Shown one piece after another: positions 31,376 to 42,659 of a stretch of 64,000 nt of DNA. The first letter of the stretch is position 1, and every line of letters begins with the position of its first letter. This stretch comes from Liopterus haemorrhoidalis (Eukaryota; Arthropoda; Insecta; Coleoptera; Dytiscidae), in contig OZ020612.1 in assembly GCA_963971575.1 (NCBI GenBank), positions 35,567,916-35,631,915 of the forward strand. Reading direction: 5' to 3'. The notes beneath the pieces were generated by a model. The model was not told the origin of the DNA and made no database searches. It saw nothing but the letters and a program-made list of their open reading frames with translations. A program made the translations under genes and the position numbers.

Positions 31376-31379
31376 TAGG

Positions 31380-31860
31380 AATACCGAGATACCTGAAGAG
31401 GAAAAGAGGAAGATCAGGGGGTAGAGGAAGATAGCGAGGTTAAGATGCGGCAATGAAGAGAGGAACAACAGATACTGGGCAAAGCCAAAGGACAGGCTGT
31501 GTAGAATGTGCAAGAAAGAAGAGGAAACCTTGGAGCATCTAGCGAGATACAAAGAGATGGCAGTCTGGGAAGAAGGTATAAAAAAACTGATGAGTGAGGA
31601 AGGCATGGGAGAGAGATGGGCGAGAGAACTGGAGGCAAGAAAGAAGAAGATAGGAGACGGAAGCAGGAAGGAGAACAGGAAGAAAGAGAGGGATACTGGA
31701 AGAAGAATAAAGAAATGATAAGTGAGGAATGTAAGGAAGAAAGATGGGCAAAAGAACTGGAGGATATCGGAGAGGGAAGCCGGATTATAAATTATCCATA
31801 GTGTACGTTATTTTATTTTTTGTAATTTTTTTGTAATGGGTAATGCCTTAAACACCGCAA
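31380..31860 (+). pseudogene. Non-LTR retrotransposon 3' end (I/R1-like C-terminal finger)
   Basis: Two adjacent frames give RLRCGNEERNNRYWAKPKDR, then LCRMCKKEEETLEHL, a Cys/His finger near the C-terminus of reverse transcriptases such as I, R1 and LOA, followed by a highly charged tail rich in Glu, Lys and Arg (31506-31718). The stretch is purine-rich on the plus strand. The end near 31860 (ACACCGCAAGGCCTAGG) resembles a non-LTR 3' UTR. Confidence 0.65.
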
Positions 31861-31899
31861 GGCCTAGGGAAAATCAAGAATTTAAAATATCCACAAGAA

Positions 31900-32080
31900 C
31901 GTTAATCAAGGTGACTCAATTTCGCCAAAACTTTTCATCTTAGCTATGGAAAACTTATTTACCTTGGCTGTCTTGGGATAATTAAGGTATTAATATTAAT
32001 TGAATGTATCTGAGTCACTTGCTCTTCGCTGACGATGTTGATTTTACTAGCGACAATATTATTTAAAGGTTATGAAATGA
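31900..32080 (+). pseudogene. Reverse transcriptase fragment with LLFADDVDF block
   Basis: Joined frames give a sequence like NQGDSISPKLFILAMENLFT, then LSHLLFADDVDFTSD, the GxxQGD and FADD blocks of an RTE/CR1-type reverse transcriptase. The fragment is short and ends just before the 32139-34468 hAT. Confidence 0.6.
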
Positions 32081-32593
32081 AAAATTATTGACAGGCAACT
32101 AACTATTGTTCTTATCAGCTACAATTCAGCATCTAGATCAGTGTTTCTTAACCCTGTCAGAATCACGTACAATTTTACAAATTTTTTGCGGAACACAGTT
32201 AAATAAAACAGTATATATATTTTTATATTGCATAATATATTAAAAATCGCATACATAACAGTTCAACAATCAGTAAATGAAATAAAAAGAAAATTGTCAC
32301 AATCTTTTTAATGGGATATTTGGGCCTGATAACTTTTACAAATGTTTTCAGTATCATGTCTTAAGTGTAAAATAGCTACTCTCATTTCTTCTTCTATATT
32401 TGTCAGCGTTTCAAGTTTATTTGTCTTAATATTTATTCATTAATGTTGAAAATCCAAACTCGCGTAAGTACGATGCTGACAATTGTAAAAAAAAAATTAA
32501 TCGCCTTCTCAGAAATAGTTTTAAACTCAGTTCAGATATCCAAAATTCTTCAACTGTTATTTCAGAAAATTTCATTTTGAGAGTACGGTCCGT

Positions 32594-32938
32594 CAGTGGT
32601 GCATCCAGGAATTTTTGTGGGGGGGGGAAGACAAAATTATTTAAATTAGGAATAAGATAAGGTACAGACTTTTAAATTTCAAGTGATGATCTAAAAAAAA
32701 GGTCCTCGCTTCGAAAATACAAAGTGATGACCTAAACAAAAAGGTCTTCTCACTCTAAAATACAAGTGATGACATAAAAAAAAGTCCTCACTCTAAAATA
32801 CAAGTGAGGACCTAAAGAAAAAGGTCCTCAACTATATTTTAAAAATTTTCTAGTGTGTTTGTGTGTTTTTATTTTTATTTCCTTCCTTCTTAGGGGTAGG
32901 GGGGCGTCCTCCGGACCCTTCCCCTGGGTGCGCCACTG
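32594..32938. mobile_element. hAT MITE (345 bp) with internal tandem units
   Basis: The ends CAGTGGTGCATCCAGG and (complement) CAGTGGCGCACCCAGG have a perfect 8-bp TSD CGGTCCGT (32586-32593 and 32939-32946). Inside are four or five units of about 45 bases built on AAAATACAAGTGATGACC and AAGGTCCTC. Non-coding. Confidence 0.87.
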
Positions 32939-33279
32939 CGGTCCGTTATAGAAATCGATAAAAGCTAACATAAGTACATAAGTACAAGTAAAGACTACAA
33001 GTAAACACAAGAAAATACTCTTCCTGAGAGAATCGAACTTACTGTTTTATTTGTGAAGTCTTGCACCTTATTTTAATGTGTTTCATAGTTGACCTGTGAT
33101 ATTCGATGGTAATTGGCCCCTTTATAACCTCTTACCATCACCCTGAGTCTGTTCAGTTTTTCGAACAGACCTTTTATCCTATTTATTTATGTTTGTCTGT
33201 GCAAGATTTCTTTTACTGAATATGCGTAATTTTATTGATTTTATTTATTTATTTATTGTTTAATTTATTGTTTTTAATA

Positions 33280-34206
33280 CAAGGTGTCTCAAAAGAAATT
33301 TTATATTTATTTAGCTTACTGCGTGAACGCAACGTATCCGAGGGGCGCGGGGGTTATGTCAATCGGTAGCCTGGCTCTTGGGAATTTAGTTGCTATGGAG
33401 CGTTTCTCGGTAGCAGACCGCGCGTTATGCGTGCGAGAGTTTTACAAAAACGGTGATTCGGCGACTGTAGCGCGTAGAAAATTCTGCAGTATTCGAGGTT
33501 TTCGCCACTTAAATGATGCGCCAAGCATTCCTCTCATTCGACATTGGGTTAAAAAGTTTGAAGAGACTGGTACAACGCTGGATAAATCAAAATCCGGGCG
33601 ACCTAGGTCATCAAGAACGATAGAAAACGTGGAGAATGTTAATCAGTCTGTTCGTAACGACCCGAACCTTTCAATTCGGAAGCGCGCAAGTGCTTTAAAT
33701 GTGCATAGATCATCATTACATCGCATTATGCACAAAGACCTAAAGCTGCACCCCTACAAAATTCAATTGGTGTAAGAATTAAAGCCCCAAGATGCCAGTC
33801 AGAGGCTTAATTTCGTAAATTTTCTCAGGCAAATTGATCTCCCGGAGAGGTGACATAAATTGGCCTCCACGCAGGCCAGATTTAACCCCTATGGACTTTT
33901 TCCTTTGGGGTTATCTTAAATCTAAAGTTTACGCCAATAAACCGACTTCACTGGCGCATTTGAAAGAAAATATCCGTCACGAAATGGCAGCCATCCCTGA
34001 GTCCACCTGCCGAGACGTCATAAGTAATTTTACGGTTCGATAAAATGAGTGCCGAGAACGCGAGGGTCTACATTTAGACGATATTATTTTTAAGAAATAA
34101 ATCCCCAAAATGTGTATTTTAATAATTAATAAACATTTTTTCTATATACGGCTTACTTTTTTTTTAATCTATTCACTAAATATAAAATTTCTTTTGAGAC
34201 ACTTTG
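33280..34206 (+). mobile_element. Tc1/mariner deletion derivative (927 bp)
   Basis: Terminal repeats of about 29 bases (CAAGGTGTCTCAAAAGAAAT and its inverted partner CAAAGTGTCTCAAAAGAAAT) are flanked by TA at 33278-33279 and 34207-34208. It carries an internally deleted transposase gene (33395-34042). It sits in the 32139-34468 hAT. Confidence 0.88.
33395..34042 (+). pseudogene. Tc1/mariner-type transposase with catalytic core deleted
   Basis: The likely start is MERFSVADRALCVREFY at 33395, a DUF4817-like N-terminus, followed by HWVKKFEETGTTLDKSKSGR and a second helix-turn-helix (LSIRKRASALNVHRSSLHRI). A stop follows at about 33773. After a frameshift, 33834-34043 gives WPPRRPDLTPMDFFLWGYLK, the third catalytic block, and a normal C-terminus. 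The roughly 100 residues between, which carry the first two catalytic Asp, are absent. The frame was unusually well kept until recently. Confidence 0.82.
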
Positions 34207-34476
34207 TATATAGTGTAGTTGGCTGCGTATATAGTAGTAATGGGCTGCGTTAGGCGCAAATAGCCTTTGTTGCTGTGCGCCAAAATTTTTAACTAATTAA
34301 CTAAACACAAGAAAACTAAAAACAATGACTTTTGCCCTTTCGTTTTCGTTTTTTTTTTTTTCTTCTTAATAACCGTTTAATTTTTCACTGATTTTCAAAT
34401 TTTGGCGGAACACTTTCTTTAAGTTCACAGAACACCAGTGATCCGCGGAACTCCGGTTAAATACCCTGATCTAAAT

Positions 34477-34835
34477 TATAATCTGTGTCAACTGAGTGAA
34501 CCACCTAGACATATGGGGCAAAAGATGAGTTTAACTAAAACAAAAATAATAAGCATCTATAATGCATTACAATATGCAATTTGAATTTTTCCTACAAAAA
34601 ATATAATTGATATTTTACTTATAAATAATCATGAATCACCTTTTTTTACTCACGCTCATGCTCGCTCACGGCCTGAGCATTGGGTCATTTTCGTGTGTGT
34701 ACACACACAAAAATCCGTGATATATAAAAAGCTTATGTCTGTTCGTACGGTCGGAATAATTCGGGATGATTCATCTGATTTCGGAGACAAACAAGAAATT
34801 TTAGACACCGCTACATACTTTGACCGACATGAATA
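34477..34835. other. Flank of the satellite array
   Basis: No gene is seen. GTGTGTGTACACACAC (about 34694-34709) is a short palindrome. The last 100 bases pass into the satellite. Confidence 0.4.
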
Positions 34836-35474
34836 ATATTTTGCAGATTTCTTTCCTAAGAAATTGCGGATAAAATAACGTATAGAAATGTTTAAGGTTT
34901 CGTAGGCATAAACGATAAACTTGAAACTCTCCTATATCCTTTGATTGATATGAACAATATTTTCCAAATTTATTCTCCAAGAATCTACGAATATAATTAT
35001 GTACAGAAATGTCTAGGGTTTCGTAGGCATAAACGAAAAACTCTTGACACTCCTATATGCTTTGACCAATATGAACAATATTTTGCATATTTATTCTGTA
35101 AGAATCTATGAATATAATTACATATAAAAATGTCGGGGGTTTTTTAGGGATAAACAAGTAACTCTAGACACTCCTATATCCTTTGACCGATATGAACAAT
35201 ATTTTCCACATTTATTCTTTAAGAATTTACGAATATAATTACATACAGAAATGTCTACGGTTTCGTAGGCATAAACGAAAAATTCTTGACACTCCTATAT
35301 ACTTTGACCGATAGAAACAATATTTTGCAGATTTATTCTGTAAGAATCTATGAATAAAATTACATATAGAAATGTCAAGGGTTTCGTAGGCATATACAAG
35401 TAACTCCTATATCCTTTTATCGATATAAACAATATTTTGCAGATTTATTCTGTAAGAATCTACGAATATAACTA

Positions 35475-36283
35475 TAGGCCGTTCATTTTCAAAACAACAC
35501 AATGAGTCATCAAATTGACGCGAACTTAAGCTATTTTACCAGTGGTAGTCCGAAACACAAACAAGGTACCAAACTGTTAGAAATATTAATTATATTTCGG
35601 TTATGTTTTGTAAATAGATTTGCAGACCGCCGGTCGGCTTAATAGGAAATGGATTATGGCAGTCCCTAATGGTTTATGCCGGGCTAATTCCTTTTAAGTT
35701 AAGCCGACATCTGGGGTCCATATTTTTAATTAGTTCTTAAGATGTATTAGGACTGCATTTTAAGAATTCAGTCACTATTCAGATTTTGTATCAGCAACAA
35801 CTATTCTTTTCACTTTGTTCAATAAACTTTACTAACCTACCAGCTCTCTATTATTTTATTCTTATCTTACACAGAATAACGTAATCCCAACAGGTTATGG
35901 GCCCAGTATGCCAGTAAGTTAGTTAAGCTTTGGACTTTGTGTTTAAAACTAGTGTTTAGTGTTAAAAACTGTTCGTGTGGACAACTTCGTTACGGTTTTG
36001 ACGGTAATCGTGAGTCAGTGGTTTTGAGCACGAGTTACGGAAAACGCGGTTGATTAAAAACTATTCTTTTCACTTTGTTCAATAAACTTTACTAACCTAC
36101 CAGCTCTCTTTTATTTTATTCTTGTCTTACACAGAATAACGTAATCCCAACACAAACAAACAGCTGACTTATAAAATAATAAGTCATACACCACGCCACT
36201 CCTTTGCGTGCGCGTAGACGCAGTAAGCTCTCAGTCAAAAACTCGTTTCTGCGCACTGTGTTGTTTTGAAAATGTATGACTTA
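35475..36283. mobile_element. TA-type MITE within the satellite, itself carrying a Copia
   Basis: The ends TAGGCCGTTCATTTTCAAAA and (complement) TAAGTCATACATTTTCAAAA continue as CAACACA on both sides and are flanked by TA (35473-35474 and 36284-36285). Without the Copia insert the element is about 226 bp. It interrupts a satellite monomer. Confidence 0.82.
35575..36152 (+). mobile_element. Copia retrotransposon reduced by a large internal deletion
   Basis: A full 318-bp LTR (35575-35892, TGTTAGAAAT...ATCCCAACA) is followed by GGTTATGGGCCCAG (35893-35906), the Copia primer-binding site that pairs with an internal part of initiator tRNA-Met. About 150 bases of leader follow, and then only the last 94 bases of the 3' LTR (36059-36152). 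A 5-bp TSD CAAAC (35570-35574 and 36153-36157) shows the insertion was complete at first. The LTR pieces differ at 2 of about 92 sites, so insertion was recent. All coding sequence is lost. Confidence 0.88.
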
Positions 36284-36985
36284 TACATATAGAAGTGTCT
36301 ATGGTTTCGTAGGCATAAACAAGTAACTCTAGACACTCCCATATCCTTTGACCGATATGAACAATATTTTGCAAATTTATTCTCTAAGAATCTACGAATA
36401 TAATTACGTATAAAATTACTAGAATTGTGTAGGGTTTTGTAGGCATAAACAAGAAACTCTAGGTACTCCTATATGCTTTGGCTGATATGAACAATATTTT
36501 GCATATTTGTTCTCTAAGAATCTACGAATATAATTACGTATAGAAATGTCTAAGATTTCGTAGGCATAAACAAGAAACTCTAAACATTCCTATATGTTTA
36601 GACCGATATGAACAATATTTTGCAGATTTATTCTCTAAGAAACTTCGGATAAAATAACATAGGGTTTCATACGCATAAACAAAAACTCTAAATACTCCTA
36701 TATGCTTTGACCGATATGAACGATATTTTTCACATTTATTCTCTAAGAAACTGCGGATAAAATAACATATAGACATGTCTGGGTTTCGTAGGCATAAACA
36801 AGAAACTCTAGACACTCCTATATTCTTTGACTGATATGAACAATATTTTGCAGACTTATTCTCTAAGAATCTGGGGATAAAATAACCTAAAGAAATATCT
36901 AGGGTTTCATAGGCATAAACGAGAAACTCTAGACGCTCTTATATCCTTTAACCGATGTGAATAATATTTTGCAGGTTTGTCCCAA

Positions 36986-37720
36986 TATAATACTGACCTT
37001 ATTTTTTATTTACACGATTATTTAAACTGATTTGAGATTTAATTATTTATTTTTTTTGTTCGTCAACATATCATTACACAGTTGGTAACGGGTGCACTAG
37101 TATTTGTTATAATATCGAAAAAATTCCGTATTTAATTGAATTTTACATTAGTTTCCAGAAAAATGCAATCAAATCAAATTTTTTCAGTAATCTTTACTTT
37201 CAAAGGCAACTTTCATGTTTTGATCTAATGTTTTCAAATTAATCAAAATAATATTAAATTAAATAAAATTACTATTAATATAAGATTATACTGTTTTTAA
37301 TTAATTAATTATTTATTTTAAATACAATTTGATTTCATTTCAAGAATATTTTATTTTAAAAGAAACTTTGCTTTCGATTTTAAATTTAAAATTAAAATTA
37401 CTTGCTCTTTTTTGTTTTAAGGTTTGCTCCGTCGTATAAACATGATAATACTTTGTTTTCGGTTATTCCCTTTATGTACTTCTGCTATCATCGGATATAT
37501 ATGCATATCACGGGATATACGTATTTGCGAATAATTCGCAAAAAATAAAAATCCCTACCCGGGTCCATATCTGTTTTTCCAAGGCGGGTCTTAAACGAAT
37601 ATCATAGATAAATTCGAATTAGTTTTTATATAAAAACTTAAAAATTAACTTTTACTCTGACGTTTAAATTAATGTTTAGTCGAGTACATTACTTGCCGGT
37701 GTTTTTCGAATAGCGGTAGC
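36986..37720. other. AT-rich intergenic stretch
   Basis: Low-complexity A/T sequence; no frame, repeat or terminal structure recognised. Confidence 0.4.
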
Positions 37721-37729
37721 GGTCTAGTA

Positions 37730-38013
37730 TAGCGGTTCCCAAACTTTTTTATTCTCGAGCTCCTTTATTTAATATTTAGTTTACTCCCTTCAAGTTTGTA
37801 TTATCAATTTGTCATTTTTTTATTTCAAGTTCTACAATAATAAGCCAAATAGTATACCATAAAGTACCTACTTTAACAATAGATTTTGAGAATAAAAAAT
37901 TGCATGAAAAATGCTAAGGGTGAACTGAAGTCATTACAGAATTTTTAATGCGAATCCCCAGAACACCTTTGTGAATCCCCGGGGATTCGCGAACCATCGT
38001 TTGGGAATCGCTG
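37730..38013. mobile_element. hAT MITE (284 bp)
   Basis: The ends TAGCGGTTCCCAAAC and (complement) CAGCGATTCCCAAAC have a perfect 8-bp TSD GTCTAGTA (37722-37729 and 38014-38021). It contains an internal CCCCGGGGATTCGCGAACC segment near the right end. Non-coding. Confidence 0.87.
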
Positions 38014-38021
38014 GTCTAGTA

Positions 38022-39175
38022 TATCTACATTATATATTAAAGTAAAATTAATTGAATCAAAGCCAATGAGATTTTGAACTCAACTAATTTGTGTCAGCTG
38101 GCATATTTTTGTTTGTAGATCATTCGTTTTTTACTTGAATGCAAGATCCGTACTCAGATCCGCCGATCAGAATGCAAATAATTCATATCCGTATATGTAT
38201 CCGCGGATCTGGCGTTTATGTGATCTTTCACATCACTAGTTTTAAAGAACAGTGCCAACAATTTAATGCTTTAAATATTACAATTTTTTAAAACGAAAAT
38301 ACAGTATCTTCAATTTGAAAACTGTACTTCCAATTCAAAAGAGAGTTATTTTCAAACTGAAATATTACAAACTAAATCATATTACTTTTGTATCAAAAAC
38401 ATATTACTTTTGTAACAAAAACAAATTATAGACTGAAAACACCCATGAATTCAATTTTAATTTTTTTGATGTCGATGCCTTTTTGAATGCAAAATATTTC
38501 CTTTTCTAAGCAAATTTCTTTGTGTATGTTTGTGTCATACAAACGTGTCATGTCTTTGTTCGCACTGACGAGGGTCACGCCGTGACCCATAGTGCCCATT
38601 TAAAATGCACTACCAGCTCTCATCGCTAATTTGCACCCAGAATTGCATTATTTATACCTATAATAAAGTGCACACGGTGTATTTCTACTTTTATGTTATC
38701 TATAATTTACATTAGTATTCAGTTTATTATGTAGAATCTATAATATACCTCTTACATCTCCTTAAACGAGACATGTTCTAAGTTCTTTATGGGTACAGTT
38801 AGTGACAATGAAGGTGTGGCTATCGCTGTGTCTCTGTCTCTGGTGAATGCTCAGTTATGAAAGTATTGTTTTACTCTCATTCAAGGAAGGTATTCCTTTA
38901 CGTCATTTACTGTAGGTGTTAATTAATAATTGTTCAAAGGACAATATTGAAACTAATAAAACCTATCATTAAACTATTAAAATTATCAATTGCTTTCGTT
39001 AACTTTTGCTTGTTACAAAACACAATAATACAGTGAGGGATTTAGGAAAAAGTATATCTTATATTCATTAGCTCGAGCAGTCATGGGTAACTTACTTATT
39101 TGTGCAAAACAAACTAAAAAATTTCTTTCCGTTCTACACTTCAACAGCTTTAAATATTATTTAAAAAATATCTGA
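38022..39175. other. No feature recognised
   Basis: AT-rich; GAGGGTCACGCCGTGACCC (about 38568-38586) is a small GC-rich palindrome. No gene or element boundary seen. Confidence 0.4.
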
Positions 39176-39179
39176 TAAA

Positions 39180-39560
39180 AATTTTAGTTACTATTCTGGT
39201 TCACGTCAATATGCATTACTTTGAATTTTTTAAACCAACGCTTTTTGATTATACACTGGGGTTTACATTTTATTGGCACATTTATTGCAAAATAAAGTAT
39301 TCCTAAATCTACGCTTTAAGATCTTTCTTGTGATAATCCACATTAATTTGATTTTTAAAAATAATTGTTTTTTCCATCCAAGCAATTCGATATTTAAAAA
39401 CTAAAATCTGATTAAAAATTCCCTCGTAAGATTTTAATAAAAAATAACCCCTTTAGTTATGGGGTATGGGACATTTTTAATATATGTCAAAATAAAAAAC
39501 TACATTTTGTCCCTTTAGTCTACATAATATGTTCTTCCCATAATCTTTGCATATTCTTCT
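39180..39560 (-). repeat. Diverged family T segment
   Basis: TATTCTGGTTCACGTCAATATGCA and the following TTACTTTGAATTTTTTAAACC match the central part of family T (compare 41250-41300). The rest is too diverged to place, and no tRNA-like segment is seen. Confidence 0.5.
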
Positions 39561-39744
39561 ACATTAACTTTCATTTATGGCCGTTCAAACTTAAAAAATC
39601 TCTATCTCTAAAAATATAAAACCAGTATAAAATAGGTCTGTATGTTATCTAGAATCTCGAGAACAGCCGAACCGATTTTGATGCGGTTTTCACCAGGCAA
39701 TTGGACTTTGCCTGGAAATATTTTAAGGTATACATCATTAAGAG

Positions 39745-40190
39745 TGCATCAAGATAGAGGGAACACGATTCTTCTCAAAAACGGGATATGTCAGCAAGCT
39801 GGGAGAAAATTTTGATGACCGAAGATCGTCGTAACTCAATATTTTAATTTGTTGACTTATGTAAGTTAAATATTAGAATATACGATATTCTTTATGAGAA
39901 AAAAATATATATTTCTCACAAAACTGTACGTTATGCTACCAAAATTATAGTTTTTTGAGATACAAATTTTTTCATGGAAAGATTATGGTACACGATATTC
40001 TAAAATTTAACTTACATAATTTTAAAAATGAAAATATTGAGTTACGACGATCTTCGTAGGACGGGTCGAAATGGTAGCATTGAAAATTTCCGGAACAAAC
40101 CGGAAGTACAGGATATCAAGGACAACTAAGATTTTCCAAATGGGAACTTATGTCGAGCAGAATATCTTTGGATAGATTTTTTGAAAACAA
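39745..40190 (+). repeat. Repeat with AGATAGAGGGA motif, split by an inverted-repeat insert
   Basis: It shares ATCAAGATAGAGGGAACACG, CCGGAA.AAACCGGAAGT and AAATGGGAACTTATGT with 16146-16345 in the same order. Between them lies an inverted repeat, left arm 39829-39892 and right arm about 39991-40056 (GAAGATCGTCGTAACTCAAT and its complement), which looks like a small MITE. No clear duplication was found at its edges. Confidence 0.6.
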
Positions 40191-40462
40191 ACCACTTTTA
40201 CTTAAACATTTTTTTTTTTTTTAATATCTTCTACGGTTTACGAAAAATTATATCCTGTATAATAAAGTAAAGTATTTTTATTTGCAAGTGTTCAAAATGG
40301 CTTCCATTTTGATTATAACACTTACAGAACACTTTCGCATCCATACTCTTGAGTATTTCAAAGCATTACTAAAAAAATACTTTCGAGTCGTACTTGAAAG
40401 TACGGCTTGAAGGTACGTCTTGAAAGTGTAAAATATTTGTAATTAATTTTATTCACAATAAA

Positions 40463-40508
40463 TTTCGTTGAAAATAAAAATATTTAAATGTTTTTATTTT
40501 CAACGAAA
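40463..40508. repeat. Perfect 18-bp stem, 10-base loop
   Basis: TTTCGTTGAAAATAAAAA (40463-40480) is exactly inverted at 40491-40508 around TATTTAAATG. It could be a tiny MITE core or a chance AT-rich hairpin. Confidence 0.6.
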
Positions 40509-41044
40509 ATCAATTTGCTTTGTGTTCAGTTTGCTGTTGAATATCGTCTTATCCCCTAAAGATGTATGAAGAAAAATTTTCGATGGAAGAGCATTTACAA
40601 ATGAGAAAAAAATGATTAGTTGTTCTTACAATTTTTTTTTTTTTTTAATTTTTTATTCGAAAATAACAATTATACAACAAACTAACCTAAACGTAAACAA
40701 AAGACAAAGAAGCAATAGCTGAGAGCGAGTAAACACCAGTTGGCGCACGTGTTTTAAAAAATTGATGTGAAGTGTGAATATTCACACATTTCAGGGTTTC
40801 GCAGGTATATAATAAGTGAAGGCGGTATGCTGAGTTTGTAGGACAAATTTTACTTTGTAGTAATCACGGCAAAATGAACGATATTTTTAAAATAATTTAT
40901 CGTCTGTTAATCATATAATAAGATAATTATTAAATTTACGCTCTTAAAAATTAAATACAACATTTGTCAAAATATAACTAGAATTTTGACAAAATAATTT
41001 CAACATAATAATAAAAATGCAAAAAAAAAAACAGAAAAAATAAA

Positions 41045-41130
41045 ATTCACTCAGTACTCGAACTCGAAACCCTTCGTTTACCAGCGAGTTTTAGCTTCGA
41101 CACCAGTGCTCTAACCAATAACGCCATCGT
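41045..41130 (-). ncRNA. tRNA-like segment in family T copy (A and B box-like)
   Basis: The minus strand reads TGGCGTTATTGGTTAGAGCAC (A-box-like, from 41126) and later GAGTTCGAGTACTGAG (B-box-like, from about 41065). The first resembles the D-arm of tRNA-Ile/Val genes (..CAGTTGGTTAGAGC..). It could serve as an internal polymerase III promoter. It is not a full tRNA: the acceptor stem is not seen. Confidence 0.55.
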
Positions 41131-41613
41131 ACGCCTTGCATGTGAGTGTCTTACATTGGTATAACTTTTGTACTTTGTGAACCAAAAACCACAAAAAATG
41201 CGTTATTTTCCGAAAACATAATCTGATCAAAAATTCCTGTTGTACTATTTCGGTTCACACCAATATACATTACTTAGAATTTTTTTAGATTTTTAGTTTA
41301 AACCATCTGGGCTACAGGGTGTGGGACAAAATTATTTTTGCACAATTTTGGCAAAAATCGCAACAAAATAATTTATTTTTCAAAAATAAAAATTTGATCG
41401 TTAATCCACGTACTAAGGGCTTTCATTGGATACCCTACTCATAATTTAAAAAAAAATATTTTTGTTTTCGATGAGCACATATTTGTTTATATTTTTAGGG
41501 GGGTATGTTTTTTAGATGTTTTAGTATTTTTCCTATGTGCGGGTCAAAGAGTTGTATAAGCATGCCAAATTTCAACTCTCTAGGTTTAGCCGTTTGGCTA
41601 CAATTTTTACCGA

Positions 41614-41659
<46 letters not shown>

Positions 41660-41660
41660 G
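41614..41660 (+). repeat. (GACA)n microsatellite
   Basis: About eleven tandem ACAG/GACA units inside family T copy 40768-41711; shorter GTCT runs occupy the same place in other copies. Confidence 0.85.
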
Positions 41661-41711
41661 ACAAAATGACGGTATAAGGGTTTTTTGGTCATACCTACAA
41701 AACCCTAAAAA

Positions 41712-42410
41712 CCTGGATAGAAAGACAGAGGAATTGAATCATGTTCCATTTTCCTAGTCTTTTAAACCTAGTTTTTTTCATTCTATCACACACAAATGAC
41801 TTCGTTTCGAATGCAAAACCTTTAATTAGACGTTAATATTATGTGATACGGCCTTAAGAAGCACATATTAATATAATGGTAGATTAAAATAAAAAATACA
41901 TATACTTGGATTTTCCTGTATATAGTTATATGATCTATATGAAATAATTAGAAACTGTAAGGTGGAGATATCAAAGGCCAACTGTTACCTAAACGTTCTC
42001 TTATCTTGACCTTATAATATCTGAAATCAAAGCGTTGAAAACTTTCAATCGGTTTTGCTCACGTAGGCCCTATAAATAATAATTTTTCATAATCGAGTTG
42101 TCACTGTTCAAAAATATTGTTATTGTTTCTATAAATCTTGTTTATAAATTTTAAATTATTTTATTAATAGTTCATTTTCATAATTGTACATATACATTAT
42201 TTATGTGGCAGAATTTATGTAGTGTAGTTACTGTCTAGTAATTTATCACATATTGCCGTAAAATTTTTCATCACTTTTAATTTTTTAACTTTCTGTCCAC
42301 GAAATTATTAACATTAATCACGGTGTAGTACTTATTGAGGAAGTAGTTACTATATTATCAACATAGTTAGGACACGTAGTAAGACAAAAGCCTACGGATC
42401 ACCCCCAGTC
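41712..42410. other. No feature recognised
   Basis: AT-rich sequence without recognised frames or repeats. Confidence 0.4.
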
Positions 42411-42414
42411 ATCT

Positions 42415-42655
42415 TTGGGGTTGATTGCAAAATATATATATTTCGCCCCTTAATAATATTGTTTATCAATTTTTTCAATAAAAACAGTGGTCAAGTTTGA
42501 ACTGTTATAAGTATAGTTAGGACTATACCATTATATTAAAAATATTCATATCAATCGGAAAATATAATCTTCTGTGTTTAATTAATCATTTTCGGTAGGT
42601 AATTCTCTTCCTTAAAATTGTGACGCATATTGTGGTACAGTCGTCCAAGGAAATA
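42415..42655 (+). repeat. Dispersed repeat (family R), left part only
   Basis: Matches 18720-18975 (GTCAAGTTTGAACTGTTATAA, TTCCTTAAAATTGTGACGCA, ..CGTCCAAGGAAATACTATG) and then diverges before the GGCGGCAGATGG segment. Confidence 0.6.
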
Positions 42656-42659
42656 CTAT

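Larger units (their letters stand above)
32139..34468. mobile_element. hAT-type element carrying two nested insertions
   Basis: The ends CAGTGTTTCTTAACCCTG and (complement) CAGGGTATTTAACCGG are flanked by ATCTAGAT (32131-32138) and ATCTAAAT (34469-34476), a 7-of-8 duplication. The inside holds a hAT MITE (32594-32938) and a mariner (33280-34206); about 1.05 kb remains without them. GCGGAACAC-type motifs lie near both ends. No hAT transposase was found. Confidence 0.78.
34836..36985 (+). repeat. Satellite array, ~121-bp monomer, about 12 copies, interrupted
   Basis: GGTTTCGTAGGCATAAAC recurs at about 34896, 35017, 35138 (variant), 35259, 35380, 36303, 36433, 36554, 36662, 36781 and 36902, giving a period near 121 bases with single values from 108 to 130. 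Each monomer also holds CTTTGACCGATATGAACAAT and TTATTCTCTAAGAATCTACG. A TA-type MITE with a Copia inside splits the array at 35475-36283. The start of the monomer resembles the terminal repeat of family T. Confidence 0.88.
40768..41711 (-). repeat. Family T dispersed repeat, full-length copy with tRNA-like segment
   Basis: On the minus strand it runs from AGGGTTTTGTAGGTATGACC (41706) to CGAAACCCTGAAATGTGTG and a final TTCACACTTCAC (40768). The ends form a 16-bp inverted repeat (AGGGTTTYGYAGGTAT). The 5' part has a GTCT microsatellite and then CCAAACGGCTAAACC. A tRNA-like block is at 41045-41130, followed by AATTTTATTTTTTCTG. Other copies: 46731-48209, 48211-49264 and 61345-62048, with fragments elsewhere. 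There is no protein-coding capacity; class unknown. Confidence 0.75.

Noticed and set aside
31343..31751. Minus-strand Leu/Ser/Pro-rich frames opposite the LINE 3' end
   Set aside because: They are antisense to a purine-rich Glu/Lys/Arg tail; composition alone explains them.
36534..36815. Minus-strand frame with repeated RVSCLCLRN words
   Set aside because: It is a translation of the 121-bp satellite; the repeated words come from the monomers.
41495..41692. Minus-strand frame with repeated VCLS
   Set aside because: Translation of the (GACA)n microsatellite within family T.
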